IMG/VR virus record: IMGVR_UViG_3300035703_000215
Location: 1-37,649 of that record
Source of the DNA: a virus
Length of the DNA: 37,649 nucleotides
Reading direction: 5' to 3' (one strand)
The notes beneath the pieces are model-generated. The model searched no databases and had not been told where the DNA came from. It saw nothing but the letters and a program-made list of their open reading frames with translations. A program made the position numbers and the translations under genes. Shown here piece by piece: positions 1 to 7,896 of this stretch. How positions within the stretch are numbered: the first letter of the stretch is position 1; each line of letters begins with the position of its first letter.

Positions 1-323
1 GGCGACCATGCGCCACCGCCTGAAAATGGCGCAGTCGGCGTACTCGGACAGCCGCGAGGACGAACTGGACGATCTGCGGTTCATGGCCGGCAGCCCGGAC
101 AACCAGTGGCAGTGGCCCGCCGACGTGCTGGCCACCCGCGGGTCGGTGCAAGGCCAGACCATCAACGCGCGTCCGTGCCTGACCATCAACAAGCTGCCGC
201 AGCACGTCCGTCAGGTAACGAACGAGCAGCGTCAGAACCGGCCCAGCGGTAAGGTCATCCCGGCGGACGACAACGCCGACGTGCAAGTGGCTGAGATTTT
301 CAACGGCGTGGTGCGGCATATTG
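1..323. repeat. Terminal overlap repeat, copy 1 (partner 37327-37649)
   Basis: Bases 1-323 align without gaps to 37327-37649. The first 127 bases are identical. Eleven substitutions follow, ten at third codon positions and one CTG/TTG leucine change, so the portal protein is unchanged. An assembler that closed on a circular or permuted genome and then ran on into a second strain would leave this pattern. The mismatches argue against an exact physical terminal repeat. Confidence 0.9.
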
Positions 324-2131
324 AGTATATGTCGGACGCCGACGTGGCCTACGACACCGCCTGCGACAACCAGGTGACCTACGGCGAGGGCTACATCCGC
401 CTGCTGACGGAATACTGCAACGACGAGACGTTCGATCAGGACATCCGCATCGCGCGCGTCCGCAACTCGTTCAGCGTCTACATGGACCCGACGATCCAAG
501 ACCCGTGCGGCGCCGACGCTGAGTGGTGCTTCATCACCGAAGACATCCTCAAAGAAGAATACGAACGGATGTTCCCGGACGCGACGCCGATCAGCACGCT
601 GTACAGCCAAGGCGTGGGTGATCAGGGCATCTCGTCGTGGCTTCAGGAAGACACGATCCGCATCGCGGAATATTTCTACAACACCTACGAAAAAGCCACG
701 CTGCACCTGTACCCGGACAACCAGACTGCTTACCGCGGCACGCCGCAGGATAAGCAGCTTACGGCCATGTTCGGCAAGCCGATCCGCAGCCGCGAAGTTG
801 ACCGCAAGAAGGTCATGTGGATGAAGACCAACGGCTTTGACGTGCTGCAAGAGCGCGAGTGGGCCGGCAAGTGGATTCCGGTCGTGCGCGTCATCGGCAA
901 CGAGTGGGAAGTTGACGGCCAGATGTACATCAGCGGCCTTGTGCGGAACGCCAAGGACGCCCAGCGTATGTACAACTATTGGACGAGCCAAGAAGCCGAG
1001 ATGCTGGCGCTGGCTCCCAAGGCACCCTTCATTGGCTATGGCGGCCAGTTTGAAGGCTACGAAATGCAGTGGAAGACCGCCAATACGACCAATTGGCCGT
1101 ATCTGGAGGTCAATCCCGACGTGACGGATGGAGCCGGGGCTGTCCTCCCCCTGCCCCAGCGCGCGCCTCCTCCGTTGCCCCAGACTGGCCTGATCCAAGC
1201 CAAGATGGGGGCTGCTGACGACATCAAGGGAACCACTGGCCAGTACGACGCCAGCCTTGGGATGCAGGGCAACGAACGCTCTGGTAAAGCCATCCTCGCC
1301 CGCGAGAAGCAGGGCGACGTGGGTACTTACCACTACGTCGATAACCTTGCCCGCGCGATCCGCCACATCACCCGGCAGATCGTGGACATGATCCCGAAGA
1401 TTTACGACACGCAGCGCATCGCCCGCATCATCGGCGTTGACGGTGAAGTCGATATGGTCAAGTTCAACCCGTCGCAGGCTGAACCTGTCAAGGAAATCCG
1501 CGACCAGATGGGTGCGCTGATCGAAAAGGTCTACAACCCCAGCGTTGGCACCTACGACGTGATGGTCACGACCGGCCCAGGCTACATGACCAAGCGTCAG
1601 GAAGCCTTGGACGCCATGTCGATGATCCTGCAATCCAACCCGCAGCTTTGGACTGTGGCAGGCGATCTGTTCATCAAGAACATGGATTGGCCGGGCGCGC
1701 AGGAGATGGCAGCGCGGTTTAAGAAGATTCTTGATCCGAAGGTTCTGTCGGAAGGCGATCAGTCGCCTGAGATGATGGCCGCCCAGCAGCAACTGGAGGC
1801 CATGACGCAAGAACTGAACCGCATGACGGACATCATTGCCAACGTGCAGGACAGCGTCGCCCAGCGCGAGGTGGACATCAAGGAATACAAGGCCCAGGTG
1901 GACGCCTACGACGCCGAGACGAAGCGGATCAGCGCCATGCAGCAGAGCATGACGCCAGAGCAGATTCAGGACATCGTCATGGGAACCATCGCTGCGGCGC
2001 TGGACACCGGCGACCTGATCGGCGGCGCGCCGCAGATGCGCGAGATGCCCGACATGGAGATGGAACAGCCTGAGATGCCAGAGATGGGCGAAATGCCGCC
2101 CGAAATGCCGCCTGAAGGAATGATGGAATGA
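2..2131 (+). CDS. Portal protein, P22-like (5' end lies at 37235-37326)
   Basis: The portal forms the dodecameric ring at the capsid vertex through which DNA is packaged and ejected. The sequence resembles P22-type podovirus portals: an N-terminal region with NQWQWPADV and PCLTINKLPQHVRQV, a central region containing GYGGQFEGYEMQWKTAN, and a helical C-terminal part. The tail is unusually rich in Met, Glu and Pro (about the last 35 residues, repeating EMP-type units). Reading frame 2 is open from the first base, and the true start is the ATG at 37235 on the far side of the contig join, giving about 740 residues. The gene follows the terminase block in circular order and its stop overlaps the next start (ATGA). 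The family call is by recognition; the break is an assembly effect, not a mutation. Confidence 0.93.
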   Translation, partial: ATMRHRLKMAQSAYSDSREDELDDLRFMAGSPDNQWQWPADVLATRGSVQGQTINARPCLTINKLPQHVRQVTNEQRQNRPSGKVIPADDNADVQVAEIFNGVVRHIEYMSDADVAYDTACDNQVTYGEGYIRLLTEYCNDETFDQDIRIARVRNSFSVYMDPTIQDPCGADAEWCFITEDILKEEYERMFPDATPISTLYSQGVGDQGISSWLQEDTIRIAEYFYNTYEKATLHLYPDNQTAYRGTPQDKQLTAMFGKPIRSREVDRKKVMWMKTNGFDVLQEREWAGKWIPVVRVIGNEWEVDGQMYISGLVRNAKDAQRMYNYWTSQEAEMLALAPKAPFIGYGGQFEGYEMQWKTANTTNWPYLEVNPDVTDGAGAVLPLPQRAPPPLPQTGLIQAKMGAADDIKGTTGQYDASLGMQGNERSGKAILAREKQGDVGTYHYVDNLARAIRHITRQIVDMIPKIYDTQRIARIIGVDGEVDMVKFNPSQAEPVKEIRDQMGALIEKVYNPSVGTYDVMVTTGPGYMTKRQEALDAMSMILQSNPQLWTVAGDLFIKNMDWPGAQEMAARFKKILDPKVLSEGDQSPEMMAAQQQLEAMTQELNRMTDIIANVQDSVAQREVDIKEYKAQVDAYDAETKRISAMQQSMTPEQIQDIVMGTIAAALDTGDLIGGAPQMREMPDMEMEQPEMPEMGEMPPEMPPEGMME

Positions 2132-2490
2132 AGTGCGCGGACTTTGTAGGGATGCTGTTTCTGGCGCGGGATGTGACCCATTCCGCCCACCTGAACACGC
2201 GCAGCTATGCCAAGCACGTCGCGCTGAACGAGTTCTACGACGGCATAATCGACTTGGCGGACAAGTTTGCCGAAGCCTATCAGGGCAAGTACGGCTTGAT
2301 CGGGCCAATCTCGCTGATGTCGGCCAAAAAGACCAACAACGTGGTCGAGTTCCTCGAAGGGCAATTGGAAGACCTTGAGCAGATGCGCTACAAGGTGGTC
2401 GATAAGGATTGCACCCCGCTCCAGAACATCATCGACGAGATTTTTGGGCAGTACTACTCCACGCTGTATAAGCTGAAATTTCTGGCGTAA
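2128..2490 (+). CDS. Ferritin/Dps-like helical phage protein (DUF5856-like)
   Basis: This 120-residue protein looks all-helical. Its pattern of DVTHSAHLNTRSYAKHVAL, then EFYDGIIDLADKFAEAYQG, resembles a phage family (DUF5856) that is distantly Dps/ferritin-like. The His and acidic residues of the first two helices (H17, H20, H30, E35, D39) sit where ferritin-type proteins place ligands, but I cannot confirm a metal site. The start ATG overlaps the portal stop (ATGA), so translation is probably coupled. Its place between portal and capsid genes suggests a virion-associated or assembly role. The function is unknown; the gene itself is certain from its length and coupling. Confidence 0.7.
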   Translation: MKCADFVGMLFLARDVTHSAHLNTRSYAKHVALNEFYDGIIDLADKFAEAYQGKYGLIGPISLMSAKKTNNVVEFLEGQLEDLEQMRYKVVDKDCTPLQNIIDEIFGQYYSTLYKLKFLA

Positions 2491-2499
2491 GGATGCCGT

Positions 2500-2904
2500 A
2501 TGCCTACCGCAACCTACAACAAATTTCAGCCAGCTATCGAAAATCTGTTTGAAAACATAAATTCAGGTTCCGACACCTGGGTGATCAAACTGGCCACAGC
2601 GGTGAACGCTGCTGCCGGGACGATCACCGAAGTTGCAAACGGAAACGGCTACACCACCGGCGGCAACGCCGCGTCGGTAACGTCAGCATCGCAAACTGGC
2701 GGCACCTTCACGCTGGTCTTGGCCAGCCCGGCGGTATGGACGGCATCCGGCGCCGGGTTTTCGTTTCGGTACGCGATCCTGACTGACAGCACCACAAGCA
2801 CAAACGTGGCCTATTGGGATTACGGGGCTTCACAAGCAGTGGCGTCAGGCGACACAGTCACTGTCACGCTTGACCCGACCAACGGCGTTTTCCAAGCCAC
2901 GTAA
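2500..2904 (+). CDS. Small beta-rich virion protein
   Basis: A 134-residue protein of Thr, Ala, Gly and Val-rich beta strands, with no signal peptide or membrane segment. It begins MPTATYNKFQPAIENLF and ends in a strand pattern around RYAILTD, YWDYGASQAVASGDTVTV. This resembles small structural proteins often found in phage head or tail modules, probably one Ig-like or jelly-roll domain. It starts ten bases after the previous gene and is followed ten bases later by a small GTG-started gene, so it is part of the late operon. The structural role is inferred from composition and neighbours; no biochemical function can be assigned. Confidence 0.6.
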   Translation: MPTATYNKFQPAIENLFENINSGSDTWVIKLATAVNAAAGTITEVANGNGYTTGGNAASVTSASQTGGTFTLVLASPAVWTASGAGFSFRYAILTDSTTSTNVAYWDYGASQAVASGDTVTVTLDPTNGVFQAT

Positions 2905-2913
2905 GGACGCGCT

Positions 2914-3111
2914 GTGACGCCTGCGACCATTAAAATCGACTTTAAATTTGATACCGTTTACGGCGCGTTTTGCGACGCGCTGCATCTTCCATCCGACCAC
3001 AGCTACACCGACGATCAAATTGCGGCCATGAAGCAGCAGCGGCTGGATAACTGGCTGTTTGCCATTGAAAACCCGCCTGAACCCGAAATGACTGAGGCCG
3101 ACGATGGCTGA
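2914..3111 (+). CDS. Small conserved phage protein, unknown function
   Basis: A 65-residue protein starting at GTG (GTGACGCCTGCG), ten bases after the previous stop. The preceding AAGGACGCGCT supplies a plausible Shine-Dalgarno. The body has an amphipathic pattern (DTVYGAFCDALHLPSDHSYTDD, then QQRLDNWLFAIE) seen in small unknown proteins beside other phage structural genes. The C-terminus is acidic and proline-rich. It overlaps the start of the next gene by eight bases, which supports coupled translation. I do not recognise a function. Confidence 0.6.
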   Translation: MTPATIKIDFKFDTVYGAFCDALHLPSDHSYTDDQIAAMKQQRLDNWLFAIENPPEPEMTEADDG

Positions 3112-4324
3112 CCGTTATTGGGTAGGCGGAACGGCGTCTTGGGACGGCCTTGCGCTTCTTAAATGGTCTGCTACTTCGGGCGGTCTTGGCGGCGCGTCAG
3201 TTCCTACCTCTGCTGACGACGTGTTTTTTGATAACTTATCTACAGGCACTTGCACGATTGCGGCTGGCAACACCGGCGCAAAGTCAATCAACTGCACCGG
3301 GTTTACAGGTACGATTGCCGGAACGGCTGGCATTACCGTAGCCGGCAGCGTCACTCTTGTCGCCGGCATGACCTATAGCCACACAGGAATAATGTCGTTT
3401 ACAGGTACGGGGACGTTAACGACTGCGGGCAAAAATTTTAGTACGGTAACGGTTAACGGCTCTGGTATTACGCTGACGCTTGGTGACGCACTAAACACAG
3501 GCACACGAAACTTAAACGTTACACTAGGAACGTTCGACGCTGCGATTTACAACGTAACTTGCAGTTCTATGAGTTCAAACATCAGCAATGTCAGAACCAT
3601 AACAATGGGGTCTGGGCTGTGGACGTTGAGCGGAACCGGAACGGTTTGGAATACGGCATCAACTACAAACCTTACGTTTAATAAAAACACCGCTAATATT
3701 TTGCTTTCTAGCGGCGGCGGCGCGGGGCGAACATTTAGCGGTGGCGGGCTTTCGTTCAATAAGCTGACTATCGGCGCCGCTACTGGGTCATCCACACTTA
3801 ATTTGCTTGGCGCGAACACATTTTCGGAACTAGCATCTACAAAAACTGTTGCTCATACAATTAGATTTGGAGCTTCTGCTAGTGGCACGACCGTTGATAC
3901 TTGGTCTGTTACTGGCACGGTAGGTAATATTGTCACAGTTGACAGCAACGTCGCGGGCATCCAGCGCAACTTCAACCTGACCAACGTCACCAGCGGCATT
4001 GACTATCTAAGTGTCACGGACATCGCGGTAAACCAGGCCAACCGTTTCTACGTCGGGGTAAACTCGACGAACGGCGGCAACAACCTAAACGTGATTTTTA
4101 CGGCGCCGCCCAACGCTTTCACAATCACGGCTGTCAACGGCACGTACCTAGTGAGCGGCCAAACAGCTACGCTATCTTTCGGGCGCTTGCTTTCCGCCCA
4201 AAACGGGGTATATTCTGTCGCTGGTCAAGCTGTAGATATTTCGGTGGGCGCCCCGCCTGCCCCCACTCTAGGGATAGAGCTTTTTGTTGAAATCCGTTCG
4301 TTTACCGAACGCAGGAGATTTTGA
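3104..4324 (+). CDS. Beta-solenoid fibre-like protein
   Basis: A 406-residue protein made almost entirely of short repeating Thr/Ser/Gly/Val/Asn strands, typical of a parallel beta-helix or solenoid. The N-terminus (RYWVGGTASWDG, then SVPTSADDVFFDN) matches a motif at the start of many phage beta-helix proteins. No catalytic motif is visible. Bases from roughly 3400 to 3900 are clearly more AT-rich than the neighbouring portal and scaffold genes, with many AAT, TTT and AAA codons, which suggests separate acquisition. It lies between portal and scaffold, not in the tail module, so it may be a capsid-attached fibre or adhesin. Its stop overlaps the next start (TGATG). Role inferred. Confidence 0.6.
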   Translation: MADRYWVGGTASWDGLALLKWSATSGGLGGASVPTSADDVFFDNLSTGTCTIAAGNTGAKSINCTGFTGTIAGTAGITVAGSVTLVAGMTYSHTGIMSFTGTGTLTTAGKNFSTVTVNGSGITLTLGDALNTGTRNLNVTLGTFDAAIYNVTCSSMSSNISNVRTITMGSGLWTLSGTGTVWNTASTTNLTFNKNTANILLSSGGGAGRTFSGGGLSFNKLTIGAATGSSTLNLLGANTFSELASTKTVAHTIRFGASASGTTVDTWSVTGTVGNIVTVDSNVAGIQRNFNLTNVTSGIDYLSVTDIAVNQANRFYVGVNSTNGGNNLNVIFTAPPNAFTITAVNGTYLVSGQTATLSFGRLLSAQNGVYSVAGQAVDISVGAPPAPTLGIELFVEIRSFTERRRF

Positions 4325-4632
4325 TGGCGATCAATCTGAAGGCAATCACTAGCTGCATGGGCTACCAGCAAATTTCAACGCTGAGTAGCGCGCAGAGCCT
4401 GACCATTCCGGAAGTTGACCCTTCCACGGGCCTGAAGGCTATGCCGACCATCGCGTTGATCACGCCTGAAACCAACGGTGTTCGCTGGCGCGATGATGGC
4501 ACCGCCCCCACGGCTTCGGTGGGTATGCCTCTCGCCGCTGGCGTCACGCTTCAGTACGACGGCGATCTGAAAAAGATTAAGTTCATTGAGCAGACCGCGT
4601 CTGCCAAGATCAACATCAGCTACTACGTGTAA
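4324..4632 (+). CDS. Small structural protein, unknown function
   Basis: A 102-residue protein starting at the ATG that overlaps the previous stop (TGATG). A TTG one codon upstream is less likely. It contains ITPETNGVRWRDDGTAPT followed by MPLAAGVTLQYDGDL, then strands ending NISYYV. The pattern RWRDDGTAPTASVGMPL resembles small phage proteins predicted to form a compact beta fold with trimer contacts. It sits just before the coiled-coil and scaffold genes. A decoration or stabilising role on the capsid is plausible from position only. Confidence 0.55.
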   Translation: MAINLKAITSCMGYQQISTLSSAQSLTIPEVDPSTGLKAMPTIALITPETNGVRWRDDGTAPTASVGMPLAAGVTLQYDGDLKKIKFIEQTASAKINISYYV

Positions 4633-4642
4633 GGGCGGCGAC

Positions 4643-5131
4643 ATGAACATCTCAGGCGATACCCCCGGCGTGGACTACGTTGCGTATTTCACCCAGCAGC
4701 TTCCCAAGGACTTGGCAGCTATGGCTGCGCTGCGCGACGAACTGGCGGTTCGCCAGGGCGCGCTGTCGGCGGCTGAAGCGGCGCTTGCAGATCGGGACGC
4801 CGCGGCGAAAGAACTGGAAGCCGCCAAGGCTGAAGCTGCGCTGATCAAGGCTGACGCCGTGAAAGCCAACGGCGAGGCTAAGTCCGCCAACGCCGCTGCC
4901 AAGAACCGCGAAGCGGCTGTGAGCGTCACTGAGGCCGCGCTGGCCGACAAAGTCAAAACCGTTGAGGCTGATCTGGCCGTGCGCCTGAAGGCTTGCGAAA
5001 CGCTGGAAGCCGGTCAAGCCAAGCTGACCGCTGATCTGGCTGCGCGCAGCGCCAAACTGGACGAAGATTCCGCCGCGCTCGACGCGCGCGTCAAGGCATT
5101 TCAGCAGAAGGTTGCTAATCTCTCTGTCTGA
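4643..5131 (+). CDS. Alanine-rich coiled-coil protein
   Basis: A 162-residue protein. I chose the ATG at 4643 because AAGGGCGG lies just upstream and the preceding in-frame codons lie inside the previous gene. After about 25 residues (GVDYVAYFTQQLPKDLAAM) nearly all of it is heptad-like Ala/Glu/Lys/Leu helix, for example AAKELEAAKAEAALIKADA, so a long coiled coil is likely. It directly precedes the scaffold gene. It could be a second scaffold-like or internal core protein, or a tape-like spacer; no enzymatic motif is present. The CDS is well supported; the role is inference. Confidence 0.6.
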   Translation: MNISGDTPGVDYVAYFTQQLPKDLAAMAALRDELAVRQGALSAAEAALADRDAAAKELEAAKAEAALIKADAVKANGEAKSANAAAKNREAAVSVTEAALADKVKTVEADLAVRLKACETLEAGQAKLTADLAARSAKLDEDSAALDARVKAFQQKVANLSV

Positions 5132-5179
5132 GTAAAACCGTACCGGCGAGGCTCACCGGGAACTCCATAGGGGTTATAC

Positions 5180-5971
5180 ATGGACGAGAATGTCCCAAAC
5201 GAAGCGGATGCCTCCGCGCCGGAACTGGAAGCTACGGCAGCAATCCAGCCCGAAGAAAACACAACGCCGGAAACGCCTGTCGAACAGGAAGCATCTAAGA
5301 CCTTCTCCCAGGAGGAACTGGACGCCATCGTCGGCAAGCGGCTTGCAAGGGAACAGCGTAAGTGGGAGCGTGAGCAAGCCCAGCGACTGGAAATGGCCCA
5401 AGCGCAGAAAGCGGCAGCACCGCCTTCTGATCTGAGCGCCGACCAGTTCAACACCTACGAAGATTACGCAGAGGCTTTGGCCGAACGTAAAGCGGAGGAA
5501 TTGTTGGCGCGGCGGGAAACTGCCAAGCAGCAACAGGCATTGCTCGAAAACTACCACGACCGTGAAGAAGCGGCGAGGGATCGGTACGACGACTTTGAAC
5601 AAGTCGCCTACAACCCCAACCTGTCCGTCACGGAGACAATGGCGCAAAGCATCCAAGCTTCCGACATTGGCCCCGACGTCCTGTATTGGCTCGGTTCCAA
5701 CCCGAAGGAAGCGGATCGCATTGCCCGGCTGCCGCCCATCTTGCAGGCTAAAGAGATCGGAAAACTTGAAGCCGGCATGGCCTCAAGCCCGCCGGTTAGA
5801 AAAACTTCAACCGCCCCGGCACCGATTGCACCTGTCACAGCCCGCGCTTCTGGCGCGCCGACGTATGATACGACCGACCCTCGTTCGACCAAGTCGATGA
5901 GTACGTCGGATTGGATCGAAGCGGAACGGATGAGGCAGATCAAGAAGTACGAGGCACAACGCAACCGTTAA
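5180..5971 (+). CDS. Capsid scaffolding protein
   Basis: A 263-residue, highly charged, mostly helical protein placed directly before the coat gene, the usual place for scaffold in P22-type phages. It has an acidic, disordered N-terminus, then a helical core with SQEELDAIVGKRLAREQRKW and a conserved segment (MAQSIQASDIGPDVLYWLGS followed by NPKEADRIARLPP). This resembles scaffold proteins of many podoviruses of GC-rich proteobacteria. The basic C-terminal helix (DWIEAERMRQIKKYEAQRNR) fits a coat-binding end. Scaffold directs procapsid assembly and leaves before or during packaging. The leader contains AGGGG ten bases before ATG. Confidence 0.82.
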   Translation: MDENVPNEADASAPELEATAAIQPEENTTPETPVEQEASKTFSQEELDAIVGKRLAREQRKWEREQAQRLEMAQAQKAAAPPSDLSADQFNTYEDYAEALAERKAEELLARRETAKQQQALLENYHDREEAARDRYDDFEQVAYNPNLSVTETMAQSIQASDIGPDVLYWLGSNPKEADRIARLPPILQAKEIGKLEAGMASSPPVRKTSTAPAPIAPVTARASGAPTYDTTDPRSTKSMSTSDWIEAERMRQIKKYEAQRNR

Positions 5972-5986
5972 TTTGGGACTACCACC

Positions 5987-7195
5987 ATGGCTAACTCGAT
6001 TCTTACTATCGACATGATCACGCGGAAGGCTCTCGAAATCCTCGAGAACAACCTCGTGCTCACCCGCAACGTCAACCGTCAGTACGACGACAGCTTCGCT
6101 GTCGAAGGCGCCAAGATCGGTTCGACCCTGCGTATTCGTCTGCCCGACCGCGCTTTGGTCACGGACGGCGCTGCCCTTCAGGTGCAGGACGACAACGAGC
6201 AGTTCACCACGCTGACCGTTGCCAACCAGAAGCACATCGGCGTGAACTTCACGACCGCCGAACTGACCATGCAGTTGGACGACTTCGCAGAGCGCGTGCT
6301 GAAGCCGCGTATCTCGCAGCTTGCCGCCAGCATCGACGCTGACGTGGCCAACGCTTATGCCACCATTGGCAACACGGTCGGCACCCCCGGCACCACCCCG
6401 GCCACTTCTCTGGTTCTGCTTCAGGCCCAGCAGAAGCTGAACGAAAACGCTGCCGTGATGTCGCCGCGCTACGCGACGGTCAACCCGGCTGCTAACGCTG
6501 GCCTGGTTGAAGGCATGAAGGGCCTGTTCAACCCGACCGACACCATCAGCAAGCAGTTTAAGAACGGCATGATGGGTACCGGCGTGCTTGGTTTCGAAGA
6601 AATCAACATGTCGCAGTCGATCAAGCAGCACACCACCGGCACCCGTACCGCCACCGGCGGCACGACTTCGGCTGCTATTACGTCGGAAGGCGCCACGACC
6701 ATTGCCATCACCGGCGCTGGCGCAGCGGCTACCGTCAAGGCTGGCGACGTGTTCACCGTGGCTGACTGCTTTGCTGTGAACCCGCAGACCCGTGAAAGCA
6801 CCGGTTCGCTGTTCCAGTTCGTCGCGCTTGCCGACGTTACGTTGAACGGTTCGGGCGCTGGCAACGTCACCGTTGCGCCGATCTACTCGGCTGCCAACGC
6901 GTTGGCGACTGTCAACTCGCTTCCGGGCAACAGCAAGGCCGTCGTGTTCGTGGGCGCTGCCAGCACTCAGTACGCCCAGAACCTGGTGTACCACAAGGAC
7001 GCCATCACCTTCGCCACCGCCGACCTTCTGCTGCCGCAGGGTGTCGATATGGCGTCGCGTCAGGTGCATAACGGCATCAGCCTGCGTATCGTTCGTCAGT
7101 ACGACATCAACAACGACCGTATGCCTTGCCGCATCGACGTTCTGTATGGCTACAGCACAATCCGTCCGCAGATGGCTTGCCGCATCTGGGGCTAA
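5987..7195 (+). CDS. Major capsid (coat) protein, P22-type
   Basis: A 402-residue protein starting MANSILTIDMITRKALEILE, which matches the N-terminus of P22 gp5-like coat proteins with the HK97 fold. Downstream are LTRNVNRQYDDSFAVEGAKI, a segment common to this family, and a Thr/Ala-rich stretch (about residues 215-250) likely to be the inserted domain. The C-terminus (RMPCRIDVLYGYSTIRPQMA) also fits the family. It follows the scaffold by 15 bases and is followed by a strong hairpin at 7205-7226, consistent with a highly expressed message. Codon choice is strongly biased to C/G-ending codons compared with nearby accessory genes, as expected for the most abundant protein. Confidence 0.92.
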   Translation: MANSILTIDMITRKALEILENNLVLTRNVNRQYDDSFAVEGAKIGSTLRIRLPDRALVTDGAALQVQDDNEQFTTLTVANQKHIGVNFTTAELTMQLDDFAERVLKPRISQLAASIDADVANAYATIGNTVGTPGTTPATSLVLLQAQQKLNENAAVMSPRYATVNPAANAGLVEGMKGLFNPTDTISKQFKNGMMGTGVLGFEEINMSQSIKQHTTGTRTATGGTTSAAITSEGATTIAITGAGAAATVKAGDVFTVADCFAVNPQTRESTGSLFQFVALADVTLNGSGAGNVTVAPIYSAANALATVNSLPGNSKAVVFVGAASTQYAQNLVYHKDAITFATADLLLPQGVDMASRQVHNGISLRIVRQYDINNDRMPCRIDVLYGYSTIRPQMACRIWG

Positions 7196-7204
7196 TTTGA
7201 AACC

Positions 7205-7226
7205 GGCCCCCGGTTCGCCGGGGGCC
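7205..7226 (+). terminator. UUCG-capped hairpin after coat gene
   Basis: Two perfect 9-base arms, GGCCCCCGG and CCGGGGGCC, flank a TTCG tetraloop ten bases after the coat stop, followed by AACTTCTTT. It could be a weak intrinsic terminator, or a stabiliser that protects the coat message. The downstream run is not pure T, so some read-through is likely. Confidence 0.65.
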
Positions 7227-7249
7227 AACTTCTTTGAAAGGATTCTACA

Positions 7250-7501
7250 ATGGCTCTTCCTAACGGCGGTTCGGCCTATCAGGTTTCGGACGGCAACGTC
7301 GATGCTGCCAAGTCAGTTGGCGGCTCTATCCTTAGCTTTGCTTCGGGCGCGGGGATTTACTTCCTCACTACCGCGATCACGGCAAACACCACTACGACCA
7401 CCGCTCCTTCGGGTTCGTTTGGCATGACCACCAACGCCACTGGCCTCGGCAAGCTGTTCTATTCGGACGGCTCCAAGTGGCAGTTTGCTGCGGTCTCGTA
7501 A
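7250..7501 (+). CDS. Small capsid-associated protein A (paralogue of 7552-7854)
   Basis: An 83-residue protein with a good Shine-Dalgarno (GAAAGGATT) before ATG. Its last ~60 residues, including TAITANTTTTTAPSGSFGMT and TNATGLGKLFYSDGSKWQF, closely match the C-terminus of the gene at 7552-7854. The shared module looks like a small beta-rich domain. The N-terminus (MALPNGGSAYQVSDGNVDAA) differs. It is flanked on both sides by GC-rich hairpins. Placement directly after coat suggests a decoration or head-fibre protein. The duplication is plain in the sequence; the role is inferred from position. Confidence 0.65.
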   Translation: MALPNGGSAYQVSDGNVDAAKSVGGSILSFASGAGIYFLTTAITANTTTTTAPSGSFGMTTNATGLGKLFYSDGSKWQFAAVS

Positions 7502-7508
7502 GCAACAC

Positions 7509-7532
7509 GGCCCCCGCTTAACCGCGGGGGCC
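7509..7532 (+). terminator. GC-rich hairpin between the capsid paralogues
   Basis: Arms GGCCCCCGC (7509-7517) and GCGGGGGCC (7524-7532) are perfect complements around a 6-base loop. ACTTCTTTC follows. The arms are nearly the same sequence as those of the hairpin after the coat gene, so this element was probably copied together with the small capsid gene. Confidence 0.6.
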
Positions 7533-7551
7533 ACTTCTTTCGGAGGTTACT

Positions 7552-7854
7552 ATGCCTAACACCAAAGCAGTCGGCGTTGCCTTCGCCGATCCTGAATTTG
7601 AAAGCGTCACTGTTAGCGGCGCCGTAACGGCGTCCGGCGCTGTGACGGGCGGGTCGATTGTTTCAACCGCTGCCAGCGGCGCTGTTGCTAGCAACGCCAA
7701 CGCGGGCGTGTACATTCTCAGCACGGCGATCACTGCCAACACGACAACCACTTCAGTTCCTGTTGGTTCGCTTGGTATTACCACCAACGCAACTGGCCGT
7801 GGCAAGCTGTTCTACTCGGACGGCTCCAAGTGGCAGTTCATGGCAATCAGCTAA
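7552..7854 (+). CDS. Small capsid-associated protein B (paralogue of 7250-7501)
   Basis: A 100-residue protein with GGAGG a few bases before ATG. The C-terminal ~60 residues repeat those of protein A (STAITANTTTTSVPVGSLGI, then GKLFYSDGSKWQF). The N-terminus differs and carries Val/Ser/Gly/Ala repeats (SVTVSGAVTASGAVTGGSIV) that would form a fibrous or solenoid stalk. A conserved module joined to a variable stalk suggests a head fibre or decoration protein. Hairpins at 7509-7532 and 7861-7880 isolate it. The structural assignment is from position and composition. Confidence 0.65.
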   Translation: MPNTKAVGVAFADPEFESVTVSGAVTASGAVTGGSIVSTAASGAVASNANAGVYILSTAITANTTTTSVPVGSLGITTNATGRGKLFYSDGSKWQFMAIS

Positions 7855-7860
7855 TACAGT

Positions 7861-7880
7861 GGGCGGCCTTCGGGCCGCCC
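7861..7880 (+). terminator. UUCG-capped hairpin after capsid paralogue B
   Basis: GGGCGGCC and GGCCGCCC form a perfect 8-base stem around TTCG, followed by ATTTTAAGG. It is the third such element in 700 bases. It probably marks 3' ends or stabilises separate capsid messages. Confidence 0.6.
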
Positions 7881-7896
7881 ATTTTAAGGATTTCTT

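Noticed and set aside
1-323. Physical direct terminal repeat as in T7-like phages
   Set aside because: The two copies differ at 11 silent sites after exactly 127 identical bases, which fits assembly across strains better than a maintained terminal repeat.
5807-7228. 473-residue open frame on the minus strand
   Set aside because: It lies opposite the coat and scaffold genes, its composition (Arg, His, Val, Gly) is that of a frame shadow in GC-rich DNA, and it has no ribosome-binding site or family motif.
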